Part shown: positions 7,695-14,104 of the stretch, one piece after another
How the letters are laid out: each line of letters opens with the position of its first letter
How positions within the stretch are numbered: position 1 is the stretch's first letter
Origin: JADLHS01 sp964553795
GTDB lineage: Bacteria; Verrucomicrobiota; Verrucomicrobiia; Limisphaerales; JADLHS01
Assembly: GCA_964553795.1 (NCBI GenBank)
Contig: CAZKMR010000106.1
Span: forward strand, 1 to 14,104
Length of the DNA stretch: 14,104 bases
Direction: 5' to 3'
The notes under the pieces: generated by a model
What the model saw: only the letters and a program-made list of their open reading frames with translations
The model's database searches: none
Told to the model about the DNA's origin: nothing
Translations under genes and position numbers: made by a program

Positions 7695-8474
7695 TCACGG
7701 GGATGGTGAGGCGGGCGCATTGGCGCGCTCCGCTTGCAGGGCTTGTTGATATTCGAGATAGCCGCCGGTCATGTAACGCACGGCGGGCCACTGAAATTCA
7801 GTCACCAATCGCGTCGCGACGCGAGCGGATTGCGAGCAACTGGTGCTGCTGCAATAAACAATCAGAATGCGATCGGCAGGCTGCTGTTGCAAAAAAGCGC
7901 GGAATTCCTCCGGTGGACTGATCTCTGGCAGAGAAATCGCACCTGGAATATGGCCGGCGTCATAGAGTGGTTTATGACGAACGTCCACCATGATTGCGCG
8001 CCCGGCCGCCACCAACGCTTTGGCTTCGGGCCAGTGAATCGGGGCTGGATTGGTGTGCCCAACCACCGGCGAGGCGACAGGCACGGTCGGCGCAACGGTC
8101 GGCGGTGGGGCAACCGGCGGAGTTGTCGCGGGTGGCGTGTGAGTGGGGACTGGCCGTGGCTGCAATGCAGCGTTGCCGGGATTTATCGGGGCCGGGGTGA
8201 TCGCCGGGACAGGATTTGTGGTTTGAATTGGTGCCGCGGTTGTTTCCGCGCTCACCGTTGGCGCGGTAACGGTGGGTTCACCGAGTTGAACGCCGAGCGG
8301 ATTGGCCGAATTAAATGCGAATCCCAACACGCTGCTCAATCCAACCACGACGAGGGTTTGGCCCAGGACGATTGGCGTAACCAGTCGCCGGCGCTCTGCC
8401 GGCGAAGCACTTGCCGGCGGGGCGACTGCCTCCGCCTGGGAGGTTGGTGGACGATGTTTTCCGCGTTGGCTCAT
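7695..8474 (-). CDS. Membrane-anchored periplasmic rhodanese-like sulfurtransferase
   Basis: The 259-residue protein has a basic N-terminus (RRR at 28-30), one membrane helix (about 32-54), a long Pro/Thr/Ala/Val-rich spacer (about 65-145) and a single rhodanese domain (about 147-245). Rhodanese landmarks are the MVDVRHKPLYDAGHIPGA block (162-179) and YCSSTSCSQSA (207-217), where C208 is the expected persulfide-carrying cysteine. C213, five residues later, could form a disulfide or relay with it. MTGGY (235-239) is the usual C-terminal block. The charge pattern predicts a cytoplasmic N-terminus and the enzyme domain in the periplasm, held away from the membrane by the spacer. It heads a two-gene unit with the MauE/DoxX-like gene. 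The sulfur donor and acceptor are unknown. The ATG is preceded at 9 nt by TAGGCT. Confidence 0.85.
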   Translation of the reverse strand: MSQRGKHRPPTSQAEAVAPPASASPAERRRLVTPIVLGQTLVVVGLSSVLGFAFNSANPLGVQLGEPTVTAPTVSAETTAAPIQTTNPVPAITPAPINPGNAALQPRPVPTHTPPATTPPVAPPPTVAPTVPVASPVVGHTNPAPIHWPEAKALVAAGRAIMVDVRHKPLYDAGHIPGAISLPEISPPEEFRAFLQQQPADRILIVYCSSTSCSQSARVATRLVTEFQWPAVRYMTGGYLEYQQALQAERANAPASPSP

Positions 8475-8511
8475 CAGTTATTCAGCCTAGCAATCTCAAA
8501 TGGTTTCGCAA
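8475..8511 (-). promoter_or_regulatory. Sigma-70-type promoter of the rhodanese/MauE-like unit, apparently leaderless
   Basis: On the minus strand, TTGCGA (8511-8506), a 16-nt spacer and TAGGCT (8489-8484) are followed by 9 nt and the ATG at 8474. The octamer GCTAGGCT and its distance to the start codon are identical to those at leuC. The remaining bases up to 8660 hold no gene or hairpin I can support. Confidence 0.55.
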
Positions 8512-8660
8512 CGAAAGTTCACTGACCGGACGAGGAATTGAGTCAGCCCATGCGAGGAATTTCCGCCCCTCATGAACCCAAACCAAAATCGGACGAGCGA
8601 ACCACAAGAAGCGATGAACATTGAAGCCCCGCTTTCGTGATACTGCTTGCGGCAAGTGAC

Positions 8661-8846
8661 TCAGAGTCGTTCGCCGATGGGGGCGACGGTCCAACCAGGC
8701 TGAAAGACTGAGAACTCCGCAGGAGTTGCCGCGGCGAGAACCGGCTTCGGGCAAGAACTGGCGTTCACTCCAGTGCGGACACTGCAGCAGCCGCACAGCA
8801 GCCCGACAAGGCCCAAGAGTAAGAGATATGGAAGCAGGCGATTCAT
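8661..8846 (-). CDS. Small Cys-rich lipoprotein
   Basis: This 61-residue reading frame begins with a compact lipoprotein signal: MNRLLPY followed by a Leu/Gly/Val core (8-17) and the lipobox LCGC (17-20), with C20 as the likely lipidated cysteine. The predicted mature part is about 42 residues, with C21 and C32, and ends in GWTVAPIGERL. I do not recognise the family and propose no function. The frame opens further upstream (to 8912), but the added residues are polar and would spoil the signal peptide, so the ATG at 8846 is preferred. It lies divergent from the beta-barrel gene (83 bp between starts) and 186 bp upstream of the rhodanese on the same strand. The evidence is signal-peptide shape only. 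Confidence 0.5.
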   Translation of the reverse strand: MNRLLPYLLLLGLVGLLCGCCSVRTGVNASSCPKPVLAAATPAEFSVFQPGWTVAPIGERL

Positions 8847-8929
8847 GGTTTTGGCGATTGACCAGTGTTGGAGCTTGGTCCAGCAATAGCACTGCCCGCG
8901 TCCGCTGGCCACAGGGATTCTGGCGCACG

Positions 8930-10168
8930 ATGCAGTTTTTAGTCGCGCTTACCGTGACGCTTCCCGCAGTCGCGGAAAACTTACCGACTTCCAGCTCCAC
9001 CGACTGGACAATTACCTTATCTGCGGCACTGAAGGAAACGTTCGATAGCAACGTTTATCTTCAGGACCAAACCAGTCGCGCGCAGCGCGAATCCCTGGTC
9101 ACCACGTTGCAATCTCAGTTGATCGCGAAGTGGAACGGCTCGTCGTGGCTGAATGCTGCCCTGTGCTATCAACCGGAGGCGAACTGGTTTCATGCCGAAA
9201 CCTCCGAGAACTTCGTGCTACAGCGGGCGGTGTTGAATCTTTCCGGACGTGGCGATGACATCAGCTACGAATCTGCGACCAGTCTGGTGCTGATCAATGG
9301 CGACTCCGCCAGCTTGATCTGGACCGGGCCGGGGGGCGCGCCGGCCACCGGCGCGGCTACGGTGCGCGACCGGCGCGATGCGACGGTTTATCGCAGCAGC
9401 TTTCGAGTGACGCGTGAGTTCGGCGACTGGTTTGCGCGTCCCGTTGCAACCTTCTATCTGCACGACTTTCAAACCGATCAGCGGGCGATACCGGGCTATC
9501 AGAGTTTTGTGGATCGCGGCGAAGTCACGGTTGGGGCGGATTTAGGCCGGCGTTTTGGAGCATGGTCCGCGTGGAGCGGTTATCGTTACGGCGTGCAGAA
9601 TCAGGCGCGGTTGTTGCAATTCCCGGAGGAATACGACAGCACGTTCCATCGGATTCTTTTCGGCGCGGAAGGCAGCCTCGCGACCTGGCTCAAGTTCAAT
9701 GTCACGCTCGGACCGGAATTCCGCCGGTACGGCGACAAAGTTCATCCCACCTTCGGTGCTCGTGATGAGTTTAACATTTACGTCGATGCCAGTTGCATTC
9801 TGACGCCGACGGCAAAGGACACGTTAGGTTTCCTCGCGAAACGATTTGAACAGCCCGGTGCGAGCGGTCGCGCGGCGTATGAAGATTCGACTTATGAGAT
9901 TACCTGGCGTCACAAATTCAACGCGGCCTGGACTGCGGGGCTGAGCGGGCGGGCGTATGGCACGGCGTTCTTGAAGCCAGCCCAACGCGATGATTGGATT
10001 CTCAGTCAAAGCGCGTTTCTCAACTGGACCATCAACCAAAACTGGAACGCGGAGCTTTCCTACGCTCACGAATCCGGCGAAACAACGACGCCGGGCGCTT
10101 CGGGCCGGGAATATGAACGTCATCTGGTCGCGCTTGGTTTGCGTTACAACTTCGGGGGCTGGCCCTGA
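8930..10168 (+). CDS. Outer-membrane beta-barrel (porin-like) protein
   Basis: From the ATG at 8930 the protein has 412 residues. Residues 1-15 (MQFLVALTVTLPAVA) are a short signal sequence lacking the usual basic residue. The rest is a series of alternating polar and aromatic strands with turn residues, for example the first strand TITLSAALKETFDSNVYLQD, and ends LGLRYNFGGWP. The opening strand with a DxNV turn resembles the putative beta-barrel porin (BBP2-like) families. No enzyme motif is visible, so outer-membrane location is the main inference and the substrate is unknown. The frame is open from 8726, but upstream residues look non-coding and would overlap the divergent lipoprotein gene. 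A TTG at 8858 would add basic residues to the signal and is the main alternative start. An AGGGA lies about 13 nt upstream, farther than usual for a ribosome site. Confidence 0.68.
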   Translation: MQFLVALTVTLPAVAENLPTSSSTDWTITLSAALKETFDSNVYLQDQTSRAQRESLVTTLQSQLIAKWNGSSWLNAALCYQPEANWFHAETSENFVLQRAVLNLSGRGDDISYESATSLVLINGDSASLIWTGPGGAPATGAATVRDRRDATVYRSSFRVTREFGDWFARPVATFYLHDFQTDQRAIPGYQSFVDRGEVTVGADLGRRFGAWSAWSGYRYGVQNQARLLQFPEEYDSTFHRILFGAEGSLATWLKFNVTLGPEFRRYGDKVHPTFGARDEFNIYVDASCILTPTAKDTLGFLAKRFEQPGASGRAAYEDSTYEITWRHKFNAAWTAGLSGRAYGTAFLKPAQRDDWILSQSAFLNWTINQNWNAELSYAHESGETTTPGASGREYERHLVALGLRYNFGGWP

Positions 10169-10174
10169 CCGGCA

Positions 10175-10215
10175 GTTCTGCGCCGACGGCCAACAAAACG
10201 CGGAACTATTTTTTG
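10175..10215 (+). terminator. Probable intrinsic terminator of the beta-barrel gene
   Basis: GTTCTGCG (10175-10182) pairs with CGCGGAAC (10199-10206), one T-G pair included, across a 16-nt loop, and is followed by TATTTTTTG (10207-10215). The stem begins 7 nt after the stop codon. The T-run doubles as the last lysine codons of the convergent M48 peptidase gene, so the two gene ends overlap at this element. Confidence 0.45.
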
Positions 10216-12110
10216 CGCTGATAAAAAGTGGCATCCGCGACTGAATAGATTTTGCGGGCCAAAGATTTCAAATTCTGTTCGTCAACGAACACCAGGAAGT
10301 TTCCGGGCAATTCGACCCGCGCGATGACGCGGTCAACGAGTTTCTGGCTGGCGCTGGAGGTGCGAAATTTCCAGAAGCTCGTTTTAACGCGCAGCGCGAT
10401 GACGTAACAGGGATGATGCGGATGCCACTTCACTTGCTTCCGGGCGATGGCAGCGCGGGCGACGTCAGGCTCATCGAGCATGATCTCTTTCAAGGCCGCC
10501 AGTTGTTGGGCCTCGAGTTCATGCGGCAAAAAATGGTCCTGCGCGGAGATGTTCGCGCGCTCGGATTGTCCCTCGGCGAGTCGTTGTTGGAAACGATCGG
10601 CGCGTTCTTCCAAAGGCCGCAGCAAATCGCGCTGCCCGGTTCGCGTGTAGTAACCAAACAACAATTCGCAGCCGGTCATCGTCAGCAAGTCGTCCTCTTG
10701 GATGGCGGTTTCCATAAAAGTCACGCCCGCCGGATCATCTTTTTCCAACAGCAGACGACCTTTGACAAAGTTGGCGCCGGCATGGCGCGGGTTAAGCGTG
10801 AGAACCTGCTCCACCAGCGGTAGCGCGGCGTTGTCATCGTGCAACTCGATCAACGCCGTCGCGCGTTTCCACGAGGCTTCGAGGGATGGTGGCGTTGCTG
10901 GATCATCGTTTGCTTTTAACTCTTCGCTCAACTGAAGCGTTCGCTGGTGTCGCTCCTTCCAATTGTCGCGAATCAATTGCCGCCATTCCTCGCTCAAGGC
11001 GCGAGCGGCGGTTTCGGCGCATGAACCAAGCAATACTTCGGCGGCACTCGTCGGTGGGGGCGGCGGGGGCGTGGGAAAATTGTGCGAGAAATCCGCCGGC
11101 AGCCGATTCATGGCGCGCAGCCGATCTTTCAAACACGGATGCGTGTCGCCGGAATTCGTTTCCGCGAGGAACGCTTGCTTCAGCCAGCGCCCGGCGTCGG
11201 CCGAGGTCGGGCCGCTGCGCAAGGCCGCCGCCTGAAGCAGCATCACATCGGCGGGTGGTTCTTCATTCGAGTTGGCGCGCGTGAAGATTTCGGGCCAGAA
11301 TTTTTCTCCCAATAACCCGCCGTCCACCGGCAATCGCATCAAGGCATTGGCTGCGGCATCCGCCCCCGCAATGCGCACCGCGCAAGCATCGGCTTCGTAT
11401 TCATTCACCCGCGCCAATACAAACGCGTGACCGTTGAAGATGGGCCAGAACCGTTTGATAAACGAAACCAGCACAAAACTGCCCCGGGTTTGTTGCCGTT
11501 CCATCTGCGCAAAAATCTGATCCCAACTCTGGCGCACCCGGTAAAGCCAGTTGCCAAAACGACCGTGACCACGCGACGAATGCGCGAACTCATGTGCGAG
11601 CACGGCTTTGAATTCGTCGGGCGACAGACTTTGCATCAGCGGCAGACCGAGCAGCAGATAATTGCGATGCCAACCAAAAATGCCGAGCCGCGGAATTTGC
11701 ACCACCGCGGCATTGTGTTCCGGCACGAGCAGGACGGTGTGAAACGGCTGACAATTCAGCTGGGCGCGCAACTCATCCAACAGGCGAAACAATTCGGGCG
11801 CATCGCGGCGTTGGATGGCGTGACCTTTCGGCGCGTCCAACCGCACCCAAAGTCCGCGCAAGATGACCCAGAACAAGCCACCGAACAGCGCCAGCCCGAC
11901 AAAGCCCAGCTTGAACGTGACAGCGTTCGGCACACGGAAGATGAGGAAAACAATGCCCAGGCACAGCGCGAAAGAAATCAGCAACACGAGACTGAGGTAG
12001 CCGTACGCCAGTCCCACCAGCCCAATCGTGTGAATTAAAAACCGCCGGGGATGTTGCTGAGATTTCTTTTCCAACCGGCGAATCAGCCGATCAAACTCGT
12101 CGCGAGTCAT
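10206..12110 (-). CDS. M48-family membrane metallopeptidase with long C-terminal extension
   Basis: The 634-residue protein has two predicted membrane helices (about 27-58 and 67-86) followed by an M48 zinc-protease domain. Zinc ligands are H173 and H177 of HEFAH, with catalytic E174, and E237 of NEYEAD, with D241. HPCLKDRLRAM (324-334) is the familiar M48 C-terminal helix block. A proline run (348-353) leads into a helical, partly TPR-like region (about 365-500) and a final mixed domain to 634 that I do not recognise. The peptidase half resembles HtpX/BepA-type quality-control proteases of the envelope. The extension may select substrates or partners. AAGAGGA lies 11 nt before the ATG, the only plausible Shine-Dalgarno in the window. 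The gene lies 88 bp downstream of the Old Yellow Enzyme gene, with a hairpin between them, so it is probably a separate unit. Confidence 0.85.
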   Translation of the reverse strand: MTRDEFDRLIRRLEKKSQQHPRRFLIHTIGLVGLAYGYLSLVLLISFALCLGIVFLIFRVPNAVTFKLGFVGLALFGGLFWVILRGLWVRLDAPKGHAIQRRDAPELFRLLDELRAQLNCQPFHTVLLVPEHNAAVVQIPRLGIFGWHRNYLLLGLPLMQSLSPDEFKAVLAHEFAHSSRGHGRFGNWLYRVRQSWDQIFAQMERQQTRGSFVLVSFIKRFWPIFNGHAFVLARVNEYEADACAVRIAGADAAANALMRLPVDGGLLGEKFWPEIFTRANSNEEPPADVMLLQAAALRSGPTSADAGRWLKQAFLAETNSGDTHPCLKDRLRAMNRLPADFSHNFPTPPPPPPTSAAEVLLGSCAETAARALSEEWRQLIRDNWKERHQRTLQLSEELKANDDPATPPSLEASWKRATALIELHDDNAALPLVEQVLTLNPRHAGANFVKGRLLLEKDDPAGVTFMETAIQEDDLLTMTGCELLFGYYTRTGQRDLLRPLEERADRFQQRLAEGQSERANISAQDHFLPHELEAQQLAALKEIMLDEPDVARAAIARKQVKWHPHHPCYVIALRVKTSFWKFRTSSASQKLVDRVIARVELPGNFLVFVDEQNLKSLARKIYSVADATFYQRKK

Positions 12111-12182
12111 GGCCTAGAGTGTCCTCTTAAACCGCCGCGACGCAATACCGTTCTGTAATCAACCCGGCGGATGCTTCGGACC

Positions 12183-12210
12183 AAAACGCCCAGCATTCTC
12201 AACGGGCGTT
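12183..12210 (-). terminator. Probable intrinsic terminator of the flavin reductase gene
   Basis: On the minus strand AACGCCC (12210-12204) and GGGCGTT (12191-12185) form a perfect 7-bp stem over a 12-nt loop and run into TTTT (12186-12183). The left arm consists of the last sense codons of the gene and the stop codon lies in the loop, so translation must finish before the hairpin can fold. Confidence 0.5.
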
Positions 12211-13290
12211 CGCCGAGCTAGACTCCAGTTCCGCCAAGACCGGGTAATCCGTATATCCACCCGGTCCATCCGCGTAGAAAGTGTTTGAGTCCGGCGAATT
12301 CAACGGCGCATTGGTCGCGAACCGCTTGACCAGATCTGGATTCGCGATGAAGGCCTTGCCGAACGCGACCGCATCCGCCTCGCCCGCTTGCAAGGCTTGT
12401 TCCGCCGTGTCCCGCGTGAAGGCTTCGTTCGCGACATAAACGCCGCCGAATTGTTGCTTCAGCTCCGGCCCAATTCGCTTGGGGCCGACTGATTCACGAG
12501 CGCAAATGAACGCAATCTTTCGGCGACCCAACTCCCGCGCCACATATCCGAACGTCGCGGCCGGATCGGAATCGCCCATGTCGTGCGCGTCCCCGCGGGG
12601 CGCAATGTGCATGCCCACGCGACCCGCGCCCCACACGGAAATCACCGCGTCCGTCACTTCCAGCATGAGCCGGGCGCGATTCTCGATCGGTCCGCCGTAA
12701 TCATCCGTGCGTTGGTTCGTGCTGTCCTGAAGAAATTGATCGAGCAGATAACCGTTTGCGCCATGAATCTCCACGCCATCGAAACCGGCGGCGAGCGCAT
12801 TGGCGGCGCCGTGCCGATACGCTTCAATGACACCCGGAATCTCGCCCCGTTCCAGCGCGCGCGGGGTGACGAAAGATTTCATCGGGCGCACCAAACTCAC
12901 ATGCCCTTGCGGCGCAATGGCGCTGGGCGCCACGGGTAATGCGCCCTCCAGATACAAGGGGTCCGACATGCGTCCCACGTGCCAGAGTTGCAAGAACATT
13001 TTCCCGCCGGCGGCATGAACGGCAGCGGTGATCTGCTTCCAACCGGCAGTTTGCTCGGGCGACCAAATGCCCGGCGTATTGGGATAACCCACGCCCATCG
13101 GCGTAACGGACGTCGCCTCGCTGAGAATCAGCCCCGCCGCCGCGCGCTGCACATAATAATCGCGCATCAGGGCATTGGGCACGCGGCCCGCGCTGGCGCG
13201 ACACCGCGTGAGCGGCGCCATGAAAATGCGGTTGGCGAGTTTCAAATCTCCGAGGGTAAGTGGTTCCAGCAGTTTCAGTTTTGCACTCAT
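12199..13290 (-). CDS. Old Yellow Enzyme-family alkene reductase (NemA/XenB-like)
   Basis: The 363-residue protein is an FMN-dependent TIM-barrel ene-reductase that uses NAD(P)H to reduce activated C=C bonds or nitro groups in the cytoplasm. MAPLTRCRA (24-32) carries T28, which tunes the flavin. HGANGYLLDQFL (176-187) carries the substrate-binding pair H176/N179 and the proton donor Y181. NQRTDDYGGPIENRARL follows in the order normal for the classical OYE branch, and a phosphate-binding AFGKAFIANPDLV block lies near the C-terminus. Length is typical. A GTG at 13299 would add three residues, but it sits directly against the -10-like TACTCT, so the ATG at 13290 is preferred. It is transcribed divergently from a YcaC-type hydrolase. 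The physiological substrate cannot be read from sequence; a detoxification role is the usual inference. Confidence 0.93.
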   Translation of the reverse strand: MSAKLKLLEPLTLGDLKLANRIFMAPLTRCRASAGRVPNALMRDYYVQRAAAGLILSEATSVTPMGVGYPNTPGIWSPEQTAGWKQITAAVHAAGGKMFLQLWHVGRMSDPLYLEGALPVAPSAIAPQGHVSLVRPMKSFVTPRALERGEIPGVIEAYRHGAANALAAGFDGVEIHGANGYLLDQFLQDSTNQRTDDYGGPIENRARLMLEVTDAVISVWGAGRVGMHIAPRGDAHDMGDSDPAATFGYVARELGRRKIAFICARESVGPKRIGPELKQQFGGVYVANEAFTRDTAEQALQAGEADAVAFGKAFIANPDLVKRFATNAPLNSPDSNTFYADGPGGYTDYPVLAELESSSANAR

Positions 13291-13328
13291 TCGGGCCACA
13301 GAGTAGAGGCGATATTTATTTCTGCAAA
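13291..13328 (-). promoter_or_regulatory. Putative promoter of the flavin reductase gene, apparently leaderless
   Basis: On the minus strand, TTTGCA (13328-13323) or the overlapping TTGCAG precedes TACTCT (13305-13300) by 17 or 16 nt. TACTCT fits TANNNT and is followed by exactly 9 nt and the ATG. The spacer is unusually A/T-rich. The geometry copies that of the leuC and rhodanese promoters. Confidence 0.45.
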
Positions 13329-13342
13329 TGCGGAGGACGGTT

Positions 13343-13372
13343 TTGTTTCGCGCAATGCCTTGTAGGCATGAT
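13343..13372 (+). promoter_or_regulatory. Possible promoter/operator of the YcaC-type gene
   Basis: TTGTTT (13343-13348) and CATGAT (13367-13372) are 18 nt apart. The palindrome ATGCC-TTGTA-GGCAT (13355-13369) lies between them and overlaps the -10-like box, where a repressor site would be expected. A second inverted repeat, TCCTGCC/GGCAGGA (13375-13381 and 13408-13414), follows. The hexamers are weak matches, so this is tentative. Confidence 0.25.
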
Positions 13373-13478
13373 TATCCTGCCAACAAGGTCTTTCCCCAAA
13401 TCGCGGCGGCAGGAGTAGAGTGATTTCGTTCCGAATCGAAAAACGTCGGAGCATTAACCGCAAAACCAAAACACCATT

Positions 13479-14104
13479 ATGAGTAACTTCAAATATCACC
13501 GTCTCGACAAAAACAACGTTGCCGTCCTGCTGGTGGATCACCAGACCGGTCTGACCAATCTCGTCCATGATTTTTCTCCGGACGATTTCAAAAACAACGT
13601 GCTCGCACTGGCTGACGCGGCGAAATACTTCAAACTGCCAACCATTCTGACCACGAGTTTCGAGGAGGGGCCGAACGGACCACTGGTCCCGGAATTGAAG
13701 GAAATTTTTCCGGATGCGCCCTACATCGCGCGCCCTGGCAACATCAACGCCTGGGATAACGAAGATTTCGTGACGGCCGTCAAAGCCACTGGTAAAAAGC
13801 AATTGCTGGTCGCCGGTATCGTCACCGAAGTGTGCGTGGCGTTTCCCGTGCTCTCGGCCCTTGAGGCGGGTTACGAAGTGTTCGTAGTCACAGACGCCTC
13901 CGGCACGTTCAATAAGACGACCCGCGACGCGGCCTGGTTCCGCATGCAACAGGCGGGAGCGCAATTGATGACGTGGTTCGGCGTCGCGTGCGAATTGCAC
14001 CGGGACTGGCGCAACGACGTTGAGGGCCTGGGCGCGTTGTTTTCAAATCACCTGCCTAACTACCGTTGTCTGATTAACAGCTATCTGAAGGCGAGTGGAA
14101 ATCA
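13479..14104 (+). CDS. ycaC: YcaC-type isochorismatase-family cysteine hydrolase (3' end outside window)
   Basis: The reading frame opens at ATG 13479 and stays open for 208 codons to the window edge, so the stop codon is missing here. The protein (MSNFKYHRLDKNN...) follows the order of enterobacterial YcaC almost block for block: LLVDHQTGL with D20, ILTTSFEEGPNGPLVPEL, YIARPGNINAWDNEDF with R85, VTEVCVAFP with nucleophile C119, VVTDASGTF, and FGVACELHRDWRNDVEGL. D20, R85 and C119 form the expected active site. YcaC is about 208 residues long, so only a few residues should be missing. The in vivo substrate of this subfamily is not settled. The gene is divergent from an ene-reductase across 188 bp. 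No Shine-Dalgarno precedes the ATG. Confidence 0.9.
   Translation, partial: MSNFKYHRLDKNNVAVLLVDHQTGLTNLVHDFSPDDFKNNVLALADAAKYFKLPTILTTSFEEGPNGPLVPELKEIFPDAPYIARPGNINAWDNEDFVTAVKATGKKQLLVAGIVTEVCVAFPVLSALEAGYEVFVVTDASGTFNKTTRDAAWFRMQQAGAQLMTWFGVACELHRDWRNDVEGLGALFSNHLPNYRCLINSYLKASGN

Noticed and set aside
7687..7791. An earlier start for the MauE/DoxX-like protein at 7791
   Set aside because: It would overlap the rhodanese domain's coding sequence by 97 bases and prepend a polar, Arg-rich stretch before the first membrane helix.
8482..9051. A 189-codon minus-strand frame spanning the rhodanese promoter, lipoprotein and barrel start
   Set aside because: It has no recognisable motif and overlaps better-supported features in another frame. 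Its composition looks non-coding.
13287..14000. A 237-codon minus-strand frame opposite the YcaC-type gene
   Set aside because: The plus strand encodes an intact hydrolase with all active-site residues. The minus frame has no family resemblance.

Overview
The window looks like ordinary chromosome from a GC-rich, Gram-negative bacterium, most likely of the Verrucomicrobiota (Pedosphaera/Limisphaerales-like). That placement is an inference from three things. The 1,635-residue lamin-tail/CotH protein ends in a C-terminal module I associate with that group. Secreted, lipoprotein and beta-barrel gene products are present. Convincing Shine-Dalgarno sequences are largely absent. I see no rRNA, tRNA, CRISPR array, insertion sequence, phage gene or recognisable defence system, and I do not find a clear-cut new multigene system. 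The most unusual signals are regulatory: three transcription units whose -10-like hexamer lies exactly 9 nt before the ATG, which suggests leaderless mRNAs.

Layout: (1) 134-5041, plus strand, a secreted giant with four lamin-tail domains, a jelly-roll, an Ig-like domain and a CotH-type kinase core. (2) 5068-5099, a strong hairpin between convergent genes. (3) 5157-7135, minus strand, a plant/cyanobacterial-type LeuC (3-isopropylmalate dehydratase large subunit) followed 11 bp later by a small nucleotidyltransferase-fold protein. (4) 7207-8474, minus strand, a membrane-anchored periplasmic rhodanese followed 8 bp later by a MauE/DoxX-type membrane protein, a probable thiol/sulfur redox pair. 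(5) 8661-8846, minus strand, a tiny lipoprotein divergent from (6) 8930-10168, plus strand, an outer-membrane beta-barrel protein. (7) 10206-12110, minus strand, an M48 metallopeptidase with a long C-terminal extension. (8) 12199-13290, minus strand, an Old Yellow Enzyme, divergent from (9) a YcaC-type cysteine hydrolase starting at 13479 and running off the window end.

The functional links I can support are pairs, not one pathway. The rhodanese and MauE-like proteins share a transcript and an envelope location. LeuC and the nucleotidyltransferase share a transcript, but no functional link is evident. The flavin reductase and the cysteine hydrolase share a 188-bp divergent intergenic region containing a palindrome. 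The other genes are cell-envelope functions (matrix protein, lipoprotein, porin-like barrel, membrane protease) with their own signals. Family names come from motif recognition and memory of related proteins. No database search was possible.
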